Positions 44,572 through 55,112 of a DNA stretch of 64,000 nucleotides are shown in pieces; the stretch's first letter is position 1; each line of letters begins with the position of its first letter. The DNA is from Mantis religiosa. Its lineage: Eukaryota; Arthropoda; Insecta; Mantodea; Mantidae. Under the pieces are notes generated by a model. The model saw only the letters and a list, made by a program, of their open reading frames with translations. It did not search any database and was not told the origin of the DNA. The position numbers were made by a program, and so were the translations under genes. Location: assembly GCA_030765055.1 (NCBI GenBank), contig CM060950.1, positions 463,774,689 to 463,838,688 of the forward strand, written 5' to 3'.

Positions 44572-44997
44572 TCAGGAAGTTTCAGTCAAGTCTTCTACGC
44601 TTGAACTTCTTGGTCTATCAATGAAGTATTGGATAGGTTGTATCTTTCGGAGTCGACGACTACTTCTTTGGTTAATATTATGCATAGATTTCCAAAGATC
44701 TATGACATCCGAGGAAACTTCCTTAATATCGTGAACAGCTGGGGCATACTTTTGAACTGAGCTATCTAATGATAATTGATGTTTCCTAATGAGCTTACAA
44801 ATTTCCTGACTTACGGGGCTATCACTTGGGAACTTAGAGGACAAATCCATATAAGGATGATTAACCAAGAAAATACAGACACCCACAGAAATTATTGAAA
44901 CCAAAAGTAATGCAAATTGCAGTAACACAACAATTAACATGTGTGGCAGTACAAAATAACATGAAATAATTAAACCATACAAATAAAAAAACAACAA
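44572..44997 (-). pseudogene. N-terminal extension of the Gag-like ORF with hydrophobic start
   Basis: This 141-codon frame lies immediately upstream of the Gag-like frame. It starts with about 45 mostly hydrophobic residues (MLFFYLYGLIISCYFVLPHM and on, likely membrane-spanning) followed by a polar helical part (SQEICKLIRKHQLSLDSSVQ) and RPRSSSVEDLTETS. A frameshift would join it to the Gag frame. Whether the hydrophobic start belongs to the protein or is upstream AT-rich DNA read by chance cannot be settled here; the polar part is more convincing. Confidence 0.35.
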
Positions 44998-46739
44998 TAA
45001 TGCGCCTGAAAAAAGTATGTGTCAGTATTCTATATACATGCTGGTGAGAAACAAGATGAAAATAGACTCTGCTGAATGTAATATATGACTATGCTTGAAA
45101 ATACCACAAACAAAACCAAATGTTTGAATCTAAAGTTTGCATAAAGAAGAATTCTGATATTAGGAATTACAGTAGTGAATGTGTTAACACTATCTGTTAT
45201 GTTTAGCTTTACACAAGTATTTGTATCTTATATGTGATAAAAATAGCTAACCACAGAGTAAGATTTTTAAAATCCAATCATCCAAAACACTTATGATGAC
45301 TGAATCAAAAGTTACGGAACTGAATATACTGGGGGGTAAAAACATAATTCTCAAAAAGAAAAACAAAATTTTATGGAGTTTGGCACCTCAGCCACCTACT
45401 AAGTTAAAACATACAAGGTATAGGGACTGTTATCTAAATTTGCAAATGCAAACCCTGGATTACCGCCATACTATTACGTGAAGATAGGGGGGTTAATAGA
45501 AATTACGAGAGGTACAAAGGTACGGGATTCGAAACTCGGTGCCCAGACCATATGTTGTGGACCAGGATAGTAAGGGGGGTGAAAGACTTACAGACCTAAT
45601 CTGCAACTGGGGGTGTAGCTACTGAAAGCATAGAGTGAAAGAAACATCTAAGTCAAAATGAATTGGGTAACTATATTTCCAAGATGCCTAATACTTCTAC
45701 AGTGCACTCCCTGGACCTGGAAGAGATCAGGGGCGCTTTGGTAACATTTAAGTACATAACATAATGCAACTTTACCTTTAGCGATGTGTTGTTTGTATGG
45801 TTTGAACCTTGTGCGACTGTCAAAAGGTGTATCATCTGTTACGCCCTGCTGGCAATCTACTCGTGGAGGCACTTTGAAATAAGCTTTTGTTGATTCTTAC
45901 AGAGACCTTCAGCAAGTCCCCTCTCAAATCTCTGTGAAGTCTCTCTCCCGGGGGCTAGCTCAACAAAGCTTAAATAGGGGTCCTAACAAAAAGTCAACTC
46001 AGCGATTCCCAGACTAACTGTTAATTTGCACCATACTGTGCCATCATCGTTTACATAATTGAGAACATGTTTAAACCTGTTACTGTCCAACTAAGCATTA
46101 TTTCCCTTGATCAGCAGGATGTGTGATTCATTGTTTACAACATGGAGAAAAAGTTGAGGCCTGTTACAGGCCACCTGTGAATTATTTCTCTAAGCCAGCA
46201 GGATGTATGATTCACCAGTCCAAAGTGCATGTTTTGCCAGTCAGCAGAATTTACGCTTAGTCATACAGATTTTACATACAGCTGTGCCCAGACTCAATGC
46301 ATCGAAAATAAATGTTACAGAATAATGATTACAGAAATTTGCAAATCTTGCTCAGCCTATACACACAACAATATGCACAAGTGTTGGTGCCCTTTAATTT
46401 TCCATTGGTTATGTTGGTAAATGAACGATTATCAATGGTAGCTATGTAAATTTTGGAGATTTCCTTGTGTTTCTGGACCTTGCATTTTTCAGCATATCAA
46501 TACTTCCATCAATAAATAGATTATAACATTCATATTAATAATTTGACTCAAACTGAATAGGAATAATACATTTAAGTAATATATCAATGAAACTAGTATG
46601 CTATTATATACTAATAGCACGTCAATGACTAATATGTACAAGGGACACTTCTTGTAGATCTTACGTGTATTGGAAATAATTATTTCTTCCACACTAGTCT
46701 TGTGTAGGGTAAAGTTTAGATGAATAGAGTCAGACTGAA
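44998..46739. other. Region upstream of the Gag-like pseudogene; possible LTR, otherwise unassigned
   Basis: On the minus strand a TATA-like CCCCTATTTAAGC lies at about 45970-45982, followed by a GA-rich stretch. A short frame at 45872-45648 (PPRVDCQQGVTDDTPF) has no recognised homologue. Such a layout could be a decayed LTR and leader, but no second LTR is visible to compare. The rest (46100-46740) shows nothing. Confidence 0.25.
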
Positions 46740-46747
46740 AAATTCAA

Positions 46748-46821
46748 TGCCATAGCCAGGATTTGAACCATGGACCTCCCGCACTCCGTGTGGTTGCCCA
46801 AAACCACTGAGCCACTATGGC
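46748..46821 (-). repeat. 74-nt tRNA-like module, minus strand
   Basis: In minus orientation it has the acceptor halves GCCATAG/CTATGGC, an A-box-like TGGCTCAGTGG and a B-box-like GGTTCAAATCC at tRNA spacing. Together with the copy at 47101 it forms the two ends of an inverted repeat. Confidence 0.6.
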
Positions 46822-47100
46822 CTACGTGCCGACATGACATTAAATTCTCCAACTGCCTCCTATGTTTCCTGGTAGACCACTTACTTAAGACCCAGGCTAC
46901 ATAGTTATACCACTATGATTTAGTGGTTTATATCTCAGAGTATGTCGTAGTGGCTAATCTATAAAGCCTGGGTTGTAACTACTTACAGCATAGTACGCTG
47001 CCACAAAATGGTACGTGTCTCATAGCATATGGGAACTCCTGGTGGTCTTCCGGGAAACATATGAGTCAGTTTGGGAATTTAATGTCATGTCTGCATGTTG

Positions 47101-47174
47101 GCCATAGTAGATCAGTGGTTTTGAGTAACTGCACAGAGAGCGGGAGATCCATGGTTCAAGTCCCAGCTATGGCA
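47101..47174 (+). repeat. 74-nt tRNA-like module, plus strand partner
   Basis: This inverted partner of 46748-46821 has the same length and the same acceptor pairing GCCATAG/CTATGGC. The B box reads GGTTCAAGTCC. The 279 bases between the two modules are body sequence (ACATTAAATTCTCC... on one side, GAATTTAATGTCATG on the other) that also folds back. Confidence 0.6.
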
Positions 47175-47309
47175 TTGAATTTTTCAGTCTGATTCTACTC
47201 AACCAAACCTTACATTTATTGATACAAGCTTTAGAGTAAAAATTTCCAGCTTGAAAATACAGCATAGCATTGCAGCTTAAGGTGAAATAGTACACTTTAT
47301 AGTATTTGT

Positions 47310-47495
47310 TCAGTCTAAATGGCTCAGTTTATTGGGTGCTGGCAGGCCATGAGTTAAAATCTGGCCCAGACCGATAGTGATGGTCATGTGTCAATAGATT
47401 TACTTGCATGTAAAAGAACTCTAGTGGGATGAATTTCTGGCACACCAGTGGTGCTGAGATAATATTGGTAATTGACAGTGTCATTAACAAACAAA
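47310..47495 (+). repeat. Degenerate tRNA-derived SINE
   Basis: AAATGGCTCAGTTTATTGGG (A-box region), TGCTGGCAGGCCATGAGTT and AAATCTGGCCC (B-box region) have tRNA spacing. A body follows with CTCTAGTGGGATGAATTTCT and TGGTGCTGAGATAATATTGG. It is a different family from the 74-nt modules. No target duplication was found. Confidence 0.4.
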
Positions 47496-49139
47496 ATATT
47501 TATTTGTTATTTTGCTGATATTAAAATGTAAAATTTAATGCCACATTTTCTTAGATGCCACTAAATACACATAGCTAAAACCTAAACTGCACGTGATATG
47601 GTTATTAGAGAAATCACTGGTCTAGCATGGTGCTTTCATTTGCAGTATAAAGTGATCTTGTACTTTTAATTTTTTTTCAGGGCATTCTTAAACCAAAACA
47701 CCCACAAAGTATACTGTTAAAGTAGAAAGCTGTGTTGGTAGATCTACAGGTTTCCTGAAGTTTGTTTTATAATCTAAAAACGTTTCATGGATATATCTCT
47801 AGTTGTTCACAGAAAATGGGACAAATGTTTAAAACTATTGCAACTTCTGAGAAAACGGCTTAAACACAACTGAACGTTAGTCTAAAGTAAATCAGATGAT
47901 CCACAGAATAATATTATAACAAATAATGAAGTTTTAACTGACAGGTAAAGCCTATATGCAATAGCAAATAGAATAAAAAATGCTTCAATTGTATTTCAGA
48001 AGAAAGAATTTAACTCTCCACTTAATACATTTCTGTTGCTATTACAGAATACCTGCCTGTATCGCCAAGGCTTACTCTATTGTCTAGAAGACCTCATCAT
48101 ATGCCCTAACCAACTTTATCAAGAACTACAGATTGGAATGGTTTAAGCTAATGCTGTAGTACAGCATCTTAAAATATGATAGTATACTTGGGCAATGCAG
48201 TAAATATGGGTAAGTTCTCCGCCGTACGTGTGGATAAAGTAACATGTGGAGCTGAAATTTACTATGATCTTGGACTTTTTAGGTTTAATTGTTTCTCATT
48301 TACCATAATTTGCTTTCATTTTGAGCTTATGGCATATGGCGGTGCTGGATAAATGGCATGAATAATCCTGATTGACACCAAAGAGCTGTTTGTTTAACAA
48401 TTTTGTCATATTCCTCTCTGGACAGCTCAAGATGTGATGCATCTTTGAGCCTGGAACTGTGTCTGTGGTTTCTTTGCTTCATCCCTCGAGGTCACAGTGC
48501 ATGAGGTGTTGCCCTCTGTAGCATATCTTATACACATAGGTAGACAAAATATTGCATCCTCACAAAACTTTATATTGAAATTGCTCTAGAAATATATTGT
48601 TTGAAATTACTGAATTTAAAAAGGAGAGAAAAAATCCAAAGGCAAAAACTGTTTAAAATATATCAGTTCTTGTACTTAACTTGGGCTCTTTTAAGGATCC
48701 TGCAGAATGACTTCCAAAAGTTCTGTACATCCCAAGGATTCATTATACAGAAAACTAGCTGAAAAATCCAGCACTGGCAATGGTTTGACAATTTATGCCT
48801 CAAAAGTTGGACTTACATTATACTTGCCTTGCATTTTTTTAGAGACAACTTAATACAAATAAACAAAGAAAAAACTTAACCAGTGACATGAAGTCATCTA
48901 GGATTTGTACCTTTATGGTAGTCATAATTAATACTGTTTTATAGTTTAAGCTTTTTTACTTAGTAAAGGCCTCCTTGAGCTTTAAATTGATATTGAGAAG
49001 TGTTTAGTTATGGTACAAAGAAGTTTTAAAAAATTGGAAATGTTTAATCTTGCAAGAAGTTAGTAAACAAATGCATTTTTTTCAGCTAAGGACTATGATG
49101 CAATGAAACACAAAATTACATTGGGGAATACATTGTTTT
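47496..49139. other. AT-rich stretch without recognised features
   Basis: No long frame, no protein motif and no repeat shared with other parts of the window were seen here. Confidence 0.4.
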
Positions 49140-49169
49140 TTATAGATAGAGTCAACTTAAAAAATTCAA

Positions 49170-49243
49170 TGCCATGGCCGGAATTTGAACCACTTATCTC
49201 CTGGTTTCCGTCCAGTCACTCTAACCCATTGAGATACCATGGC
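49170..49243 (-). repeat. 74-nt tRNA-like module, cluster unit 1 (most diverged)
   Basis: The acceptor halves pair. The B-box region is damaged (GGTTCAAATTCC) and the D stem has changes. This is the oldest-looking copy of the cluster. Confidence 0.55.
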
Positions 49244-49589
49244 CAACGTGTCATCCTGACATTAAATTATCCATTTGACTCATATTTCCCCAGTACACCA
49301 CTAGGGGCTCTCACATCTGAGATACACCATTTGTGGCGACTTACTATCATACGTACTTGAGTCCCAGGCTTCATCATTTAACTCTTATTAGTTTAGTTAA
49401 TTGATGGAAATTAATCATTTCTTCGCACTAGCTATATATATAGGCTAAGGTTTTTGATAGATAGATTCAACATGAAAATTCAAATTTTTCATCATCATTT
49501 TAGTTAATTGATGGAAATTAATCATTTCTCCACACTAGCCGTGTATAGGCTAAGATATTTGATGGATAGAGTCAACATGAAAAATTCAA

Positions 49590-49663
49590 TGCTATGGCCG
49601 GGATTTGAACCACGGATCTCCTGGTTGCCGTCCAGTCGCTCTTAACCTTTGAGCTATCATGGC
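49590..49663 (-). repeat. 74-nt tRNA-like module, cluster unit 2
   Basis: D stem GCTC/GAGC is complete. One change in each acceptor half (ATAGC against TATGG) partly weakens pairing. Confidence 0.6.
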
Positions 49664-49856
49664 CAACATGCCTTCTTGACATTAAATTCTCCAGTTGACT
49701 CATATTTCCCCGGTAGACCACTACGGGGTCTCGCATCCGAGATACACCGTTTGTGGCGACTTACTATTGTAAGTACTTAAGTCCCAGGCTTCATCCCCAC
49801 ACTAGCCGTGTATAGGCTAAGATATTTGATGGATAGAGTCAACATGAAAAATTCAA

Positions 49857-49930
49857 TGCAATGGCCGGGATTTGAACCACGGATCTCCTGGTTTCCGTCC
49901 AGTCGCTCTTAACCTTTGAGCTACCATGGC
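49857..49930 (-). repeat. 74-nt tRNA-like module, cluster unit 3
   Basis: This lies 267 bp from unit 2 and is almost identical to it in module and body. The junction CTTCATCC|CCACACTAG shows where the duplicated unit begins. Confidence 0.6.
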
Positions 49931-50091
49931 CAACATGCCTTCCTGACATTAAATTCTCCAGTTGACTCATATTTCCCCGGTAGACCACTACGGGGTCTCG
50001 CATCCGAGATACACCGTTTGTGGCGACTTACTATTGTAAGTACTTAAGTCCCAGGCTTCATCCTTTAAATCTTATTATTTTAGTTAATTGA

Positions 50092-50437
50092 GGGCGCCGG
50101 GGTAGCGCGCTGGTTTCGTTCGCGGCTCCCGTTCTAAGGGTCCCGAGTTCGATTCCCGGCTCTGGGGTTGGCGATTTTAAGTCGGCCCTATCCACGCCTT
50201 CACCTCTGTCTAGCACACGTGAAGTATCCCCTATGCCCAACGTGGTTCGGAGTCCACGGTAAAAACTGTAGGTCCTCTCACCTCACCGCCATCTTCACTT
50301 TCACCCTATCATCGGAGGTAATGGACACCGCCCTCTGGGTGCCTCCACCTGAGAAATGGGTCCGGTCATCACTTGGTGGGGTGAGGTTACCCCGAAGGCC
50401 AAGGTTGCCATGTGGGGAGTGTTAGTAACTAACTAAC
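50092..50437 (+). mobile_element. tRNA-derived SINE with 14-bp target duplication
   Basis: TTTTAGTTAATTGA occurs at 50078-50091 and 50438-50451. The 5' end is tRNA-like: GGGTAGCGCGCTGG (A box) and GAGTTCGATTCCCGG (B box). The body is GC-rich, and the 3' tail is AGTAACTAACTAAC. The element is about 346 bp, apparently full length and recent because the duplication is perfect. It interrupts the body of a 74-nt-module repeat, so it is younger than the cluster. Confidence 0.85.
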
Positions 50438-50529
50438 TTTTAGTTAATTGATGGAAATTAATCATTTCTCCACACTAGCCATGTATAGGCTAAAATATTT
50501 GATGAATAGAGTCAACATGAAAAATTCAA

Positions 50530-50603
50530 TGCCATGGCCGGGATTTGAACCACGGATCTCCTGGTTTCCGCCCAGTCGCTCTTAACCTTTGAGCTACCAT
50601 GGC
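50530..50603 (-). repeat. 74-nt tRNA-like module, cluster unit 4
   Basis: The acceptor halves GCCATGG/CCATGGC pair over all seven positions. D stem GCTC/GAGC is complete, the anticodon stem CTGG/CCAG pairs over four bases, the variable loop is five bases and the discriminator base is A. The T stem has two mismatches. The anticodon loop ACGGAAA lacks the universal U33, so it is not a working tRNA. Confidence 0.65.
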
Positions 50604-51098
50604 CAACATGCCTTCCTGACATTAAATTCTCCAGTTGACTCATATTTCCCCGGTAGACCACTACGGGGTCTCGCATCCGAGATACACCGTTTGTGGCGAC
50701 TTACTATTGTAAGTATTTATGTCCCAGGCTTCATCCTTTAACTCTTTATTATTTTAGTTAATTGATGGAAATTAATCACTTCTCCACACTAGCCGTGTAT
50801 AGGTTAAGAGCGACTGGACGGAAACCAGGAGATCCGTGGTTCAAATCCCGGCCATGGCACTGAATTTTTCATGTTGACTCTATCCATCAAATATCTTAGC
50901 CTACACACGGCTAGTGTGGAGAAATGATTAATTTCCATCAATTAACTAAAATAATAAGAGTTAAAGGATGAAGCCTGGGACTTAAGTACTTACAATAGTA
51001 AGTCGCCACAAACGGTTTATCTCGGATGCGAGACCCCGTAGTGGTCTACCGGGGAAATATGAGTCAACTGGAGAATTTAATGTCAGGAAGGCATGTTG

Positions 51099-51172
51099 GC
51101 CATGGTAGCTCAAAGGTTAAGAGCGACTGGAGAGAAACCAGGAGATCCGTGGTTCAAATCCCGGCCACGGCA
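51099..51172 (+). repeat. 74-nt tRNA-like module, plus-strand end of cluster
   Basis: Acceptor GCCATGG/CCACGGC (one G-T-type change), D stem complete, anticodon loop altered to AGAGAAA. It is the plus-strand counterpart of unit 4. Confidence 0.6.
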
Positions 51173-51239
51173 TTGAATTTTTCATGTTGAATCTATCCAT
51201 CATTTTCATCATCATTTTACATCATCCAATATTCCAAGA

Positions 51240-52776
51240 ATATATAAAAAGCTAGAGAAGAACATAAAGAAGGAAATAAATGAAATAAAAAAATTAAAAA
51301 AATAAACCTTATTTAATTTCAACTGATGAAATATTTTATCATGAATTTACAGCTTCTGAACTTGATATAGCTATTTGTAAAACACCTACTGGAAAAGCCC
51401 TAGGACCAGACAAAATTCATCCAGAATTCATTAAAAATTTAGGTAGAAAAGCAAAAACTATATTACTCAACTTCTATAATCATGTCTGGAAATCTTCTGT
51501 TCCATCCAACTGGAAAAAAGCTATTATTATTCCAAAACTCAAACCAGGCAAATCAGCAGCTGATATAAACAACTATAGACCTATATCATTAACCAGTGTT
51601 TTAGGAAAAATTATGGAAAGAATGATTTCAGTTAGATTAAATTGGTATCTTGAACAACCTAATCTTCTATCACCCTGCCAAGCCTGGATGCCAGAAAAAC
51701 CATACAACCAGTGAACAAATAATTAAACTCAGTCAAGAAGTTAAAGAGGGATTTAATAAAAAAGAAGACACCTTAGCGGTATTTGTTGACCTGAGATCTG
51801 CATATGATATTGTATGGAGATGTAATCTTATCAAGAAACTACTACAGATGGGAAGTAAAGATAATATGCTTCACTGGATATCAGAATTTGTCTCAGAAAG
51901 ATATTGCGCAAATTCTTAAGGTTCATCATTACCAAGATTCAAAAAAATCCATCTAGGTTTACCTCAACGAGCAGTACTTAGCACTACTCTGTTCAGTATC
52001 TATATAAATGATCTGCCCAAACAACTTCAACAAACAGGCATCAAAACTGCATTGTATGCAGATGACTTAGTTATTTGGATATCAGGCAAACCTGAAATTC
52101 TAAAGACAAATATTCAAAATTCTTTGAATACCCTTAAAAAATGGTGTTCTAAAAACCTCATGGAAGGAAACACTGTGAAAAGTAACTATCAGCTCTTCTC
52201 TCTAAGAAAGGAACAACCCAGTATTACCTTAAGTTATAATAATATTGAATTAACTAGAACAGAAAATGCTCAGTATTTTGGAATATTGTTTGACAAAAAA
52301 TTAACTTGGAAAAAACATAAAATTAAAGATAATTCAATTAAGATATTTTAAGATATTAAAAAGACTTGCAGGAACTAAATGGGGTTGTTCAAGATCTACA
52401 TTAAATACTACATATAATACATATATTAGGCCAGTTCTTAATTACTGTGGAGAAGTACTGATAACATCATCACCTTCAACTTCCATGATACTGGAGCGCA
52501 CACAAAATCAAGCTCTTAAGTTAATTACTGGGGCTATAAAAACTACTCCTATATTAACCTTACAAGCATTTACATGATACAGACCCATAATGACATATGT
52601 AGAAATGCAAGCCCTTTTAACATATGAAAAGCTCTTAAGAATTCCAGAGAATAATGAATGGGTAAAACAACACAAATCCACCTTCAGTTTGAAAACTCAA
52701 TTCGGCTTCATACAGAAAATTCAACAACTAAGAAATAAACTAAATTACCCATCCAAAATAGAACCTTTCATGTCTC
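51240..52776 (+). pseudogene. Non-LTR retrotransposon RT domain (RNase-H-bearing family), 5' half
   Basis: A frame with several shifts reads CKTPTGKALGPDKIHPEFI, SNWKKAIIIPKLKPGKS, NNYRPISLTSVLGKIMERM, then in another frame VFVDLRSAYDIVWR and LPQRAVLSTTLFSIYINDLP (usual G in PQG is R). The catalytic box ALYADDLVIW is at about 52050-52080, followed by FGILFDKKLTWKKH. The thumb and connection (52590-52776) read TYVEMQALLTYEKLLRIPE. It is interrupted at TTAA (52777) by a DNA transposon and continues at 55113. The endonuclease and ORF1 are absent. It is AT-rich and unrelated in detail to the I-type copies at 32-43 kb. Confidence 0.8.
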
Positions 52777-52780
52777 TTAA

Positions 52781-55108
52781 GGGGAGGCATCGGTGAAATT
52801 TCGTCAAAAATGACAAAAAACGACATTTTCCGTTTTTTGCATTAAAATTATGTTTAAACATTGTAGTTTCAGAATCTGCCATTAGTTAGGCCCTAGCGCC
52901 ATTTAAAGACCCGCTACGTCATTATTTAAACACCCATGTGCGGGTGGGCGTGGCCATTTATATTGCTTTTTCCAATGTGTCGCAAAGAAATTGATGGAAT
53001 TCTTAAGTTAAAACTACCCGGTTTGAATCTGTAACTGTGGTAATGTGCAGAGACATCTTCTGGATGTTTGTGGAAGCTACTAAATCTTTCCGCTACCATT
53101 TTTATATATTTCCCACTAGCTACTTTTGAAAGTAAACAAACATTTCCACTGACATGTAGTGTTTGTGAAATATGGTTTACATACAAGTAAAATCTGTGCA
53201 TAGCAGCTTATATTAAATTATTATTGTTTAGAATAGGAATAAAGCCTGATTTAACATTGTATTGCTTTCTTGTTGCAACAGTAGGTATATGATTCATACC
53301 AGGTTAGGTTAGGAGTACTCTGGCTATTTCAAAGCAAAATATAACGAAACTTTAAGGTGTTCTAGCCATAACAGTGAGTAATGATAGAATGCTCTGCTTG
53401 AGATAAATTTTAAGTGAAAACATATTATAGCCCAAGAGTTAACATTGATTCTAGTAGGTCACCTTTTGATGTAAATAGAAGAATGGTTTACGTATTTCTG
53501 GACATTGGTAAGGGTCATATTTCTATGCAGAAGTTTTGTATGACCATGGGTATGAATTGCATGAACTATTCTACTTACAATTTCCATATCATAGAGAAAA
53601 ATAAAGAGATTAGTTAGTACTATTGTATGGGAAAGTTGCATTAAAGGAGAAGCACAGAATGCTAATGAAATTTCCATGGAGTAAATGTCACAAAGAATAT
53701 TTTGTATTAGGAAGGTAATTGCAAATTGCAGTGATTGCAACTGTTGGTGAATTTAATATGGGTTATAAAGATAGACTTAAAGTTAAGGCAAAAGTTGCAG
53801 CAAGCAAAGTAAGTCTTGTTAGCAAGAAAATTAGCAGTATTAGGGATAGGTGAAAGCTAAAACAAAGTGATCAAAGTTCATTGAGCAAATATAAATCTGC
53901 CAAGCAGCAGTTAAAGGTGACTAAATTAAAAACAGAAGAGGATAGTAAACTAGCTGAGTGGTCTTCATATAGTGCAGGAGGGTTTTGAAACATAGAAAAA
54001 AATGTTGTTTATATTTAGAGCTTCTAACTAGATTTTTCTTCATGTCCAACTTTTAGCATTTCTAATACTCCTTACAGTGCAGTCACTAAAGTTTTCAATG
54101 AATTTCTTTAAGTTTTGCATAAACATATATTCCTAGATAAGTTTTCAATAAAAATGGGTAACATTATGGCTGTATATCAAAAAATTAATAATGATTGGTA
54201 TTGAAAAAAATTCAAGAAAATTCTATCATATTCCTTAAATTTTCTCCTCCAGAACCATTAGACTTGGGCAAATCAGTATATACATATATAGTTTTGTAAC
54301 TACTATCTAAAGAAACCAGAATCCAAAGTTCCAATCATTTATAACAAAAATTGTAGAGAATGTAATATGTTTCCCAATGTAAAGAAATTGCAGCAAAAAA
54401 TTAAATTATTATTTATTGGTAAAAACTATTGTAGATAGAAAAATTATAAAAAAGGGCCAAACATAACCAAATTAAAGAGAAAGAAGGTAATAAGATAGCT
54501 GTAGAGCCTGCATGTGATGCATGGAGTTTTCAAAGTAAAGAAAGTAGTGTAATTTCTATCTAAATTTTTATATTCATTTTTCTCCACTTTCAATTTTAGA
54601 ACATTTTTGTACTTTCAAAGTGCGCCAACTTCTGAAATTCTCAACAAATTTGTATTAAACTTTGCATACATATTCCTAAATAGATGTTTAATAAAACTTG
54701 GTATTTTTGTTTATTTAAATTAAATAGTTTATTTATTATTGATTTTTAAATCTCAAAATTACAAAAAATTAAAACAAAATTTAATATATTTACACATAAA
54801 ACTTTTTTTGCCCAAAAGTACTTGATACACACTTTAAAAGTATAGCAACTTTTATAACTGATGTACAGAGAAACCTGAACCTAAAATTTAAAGTTTCTAA
54901 AAGAAAAACTGTATGACCTGGGACTTTTTATATAACATACAAAAATCATACTATAAAAAGCACTAAATATTTTTTTTGAAAATTTATTTAAGATAGAAAG
55001 ATGAATTTTAAAACCTTAACTAGATTCCTTATACCCCACCTAATGACAACATTTCAAGCAGTTCTGGTGTAAAGTCTGGAAATTAGCATTTTTCACAGAT
55101 GCCTCCCC
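52781..55108 (+). mobile_element. TTAA-target DNA transposon with both ends, Kolobok-like, non-autonomous
   Basis: TTAA lies at 52777-52780 and 55109-55112. The left end is GGGGAGGCATCGGTGAAA, and the right end read inward is GGGGAGGCATCTGTGAAA: an 18-bp terminal inverted repeat with one mismatch. The interruption of a LINE reading frame proves the insertion independently. From 53215 it is homologous to the three gene-K-inserted copies; its first 430 bases are present only here. It encodes the same transposase remnant (53414-53988) and lacks a catalytic core. TTAA plus G-rich ends plus the Mutator-like domain point to Kolobok. Confidence 0.85.
53414..53988 (+). pseudogene. Mutator-like/Kolobok-type transposase remnant in the complete transposon
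   Basis: Open for 67 codons (53414-53617): YYSPRVNIDSSRSPFDVNRR, VFLDIGKGHISMQKFCMTMG, YSTYNFHIIEKNKE. Beyond a stop it continues in shifted frames to the basic tail (KSAKQQLKVTKLK) and GGF before TGA at about 53986. The catalytic middle is missing, as in the other copies. Confidence 0.5.
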
Positions 55109-55112
55109 TTAA

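Larger units (their letters stand above)
49140..51205. repeat. Cluster of tRNA-like repeats, tandem then inverted
   Basis: Units consist of a 74-nt tRNA-like module plus body (GACATTAAATTCTCCAGTTG, GGTAGACCACTACGGGGTCT, TTAATTGATGGAAATTAATC). Modules are minus-strand at 49170, 49590, 49857 and 50530, then plus-strand at about 50815 (partial) and 51099. Units 2 and 3 are tandem at a 267-bp period and almost identical. At 50760-50950 the cluster turns over: CACACTAGCCGTGTATAGG and its complement flank a partial module, forming a foldback. A separate SINE is inserted at 50092-50437. Confidence 0.8.

Noticed and set aside
49857..49930. Functional tRNA gene
   Set aside because: The anticodon loop lacks U33, the T stem has mismatches and the module is part of an interspersed repeat.
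50168..50425. 85-codon plus-strand ORF
   Set aside because: It lies wholly inside a tRNA-derived SINE with target duplications; chance frame in GC-rich SINE body.
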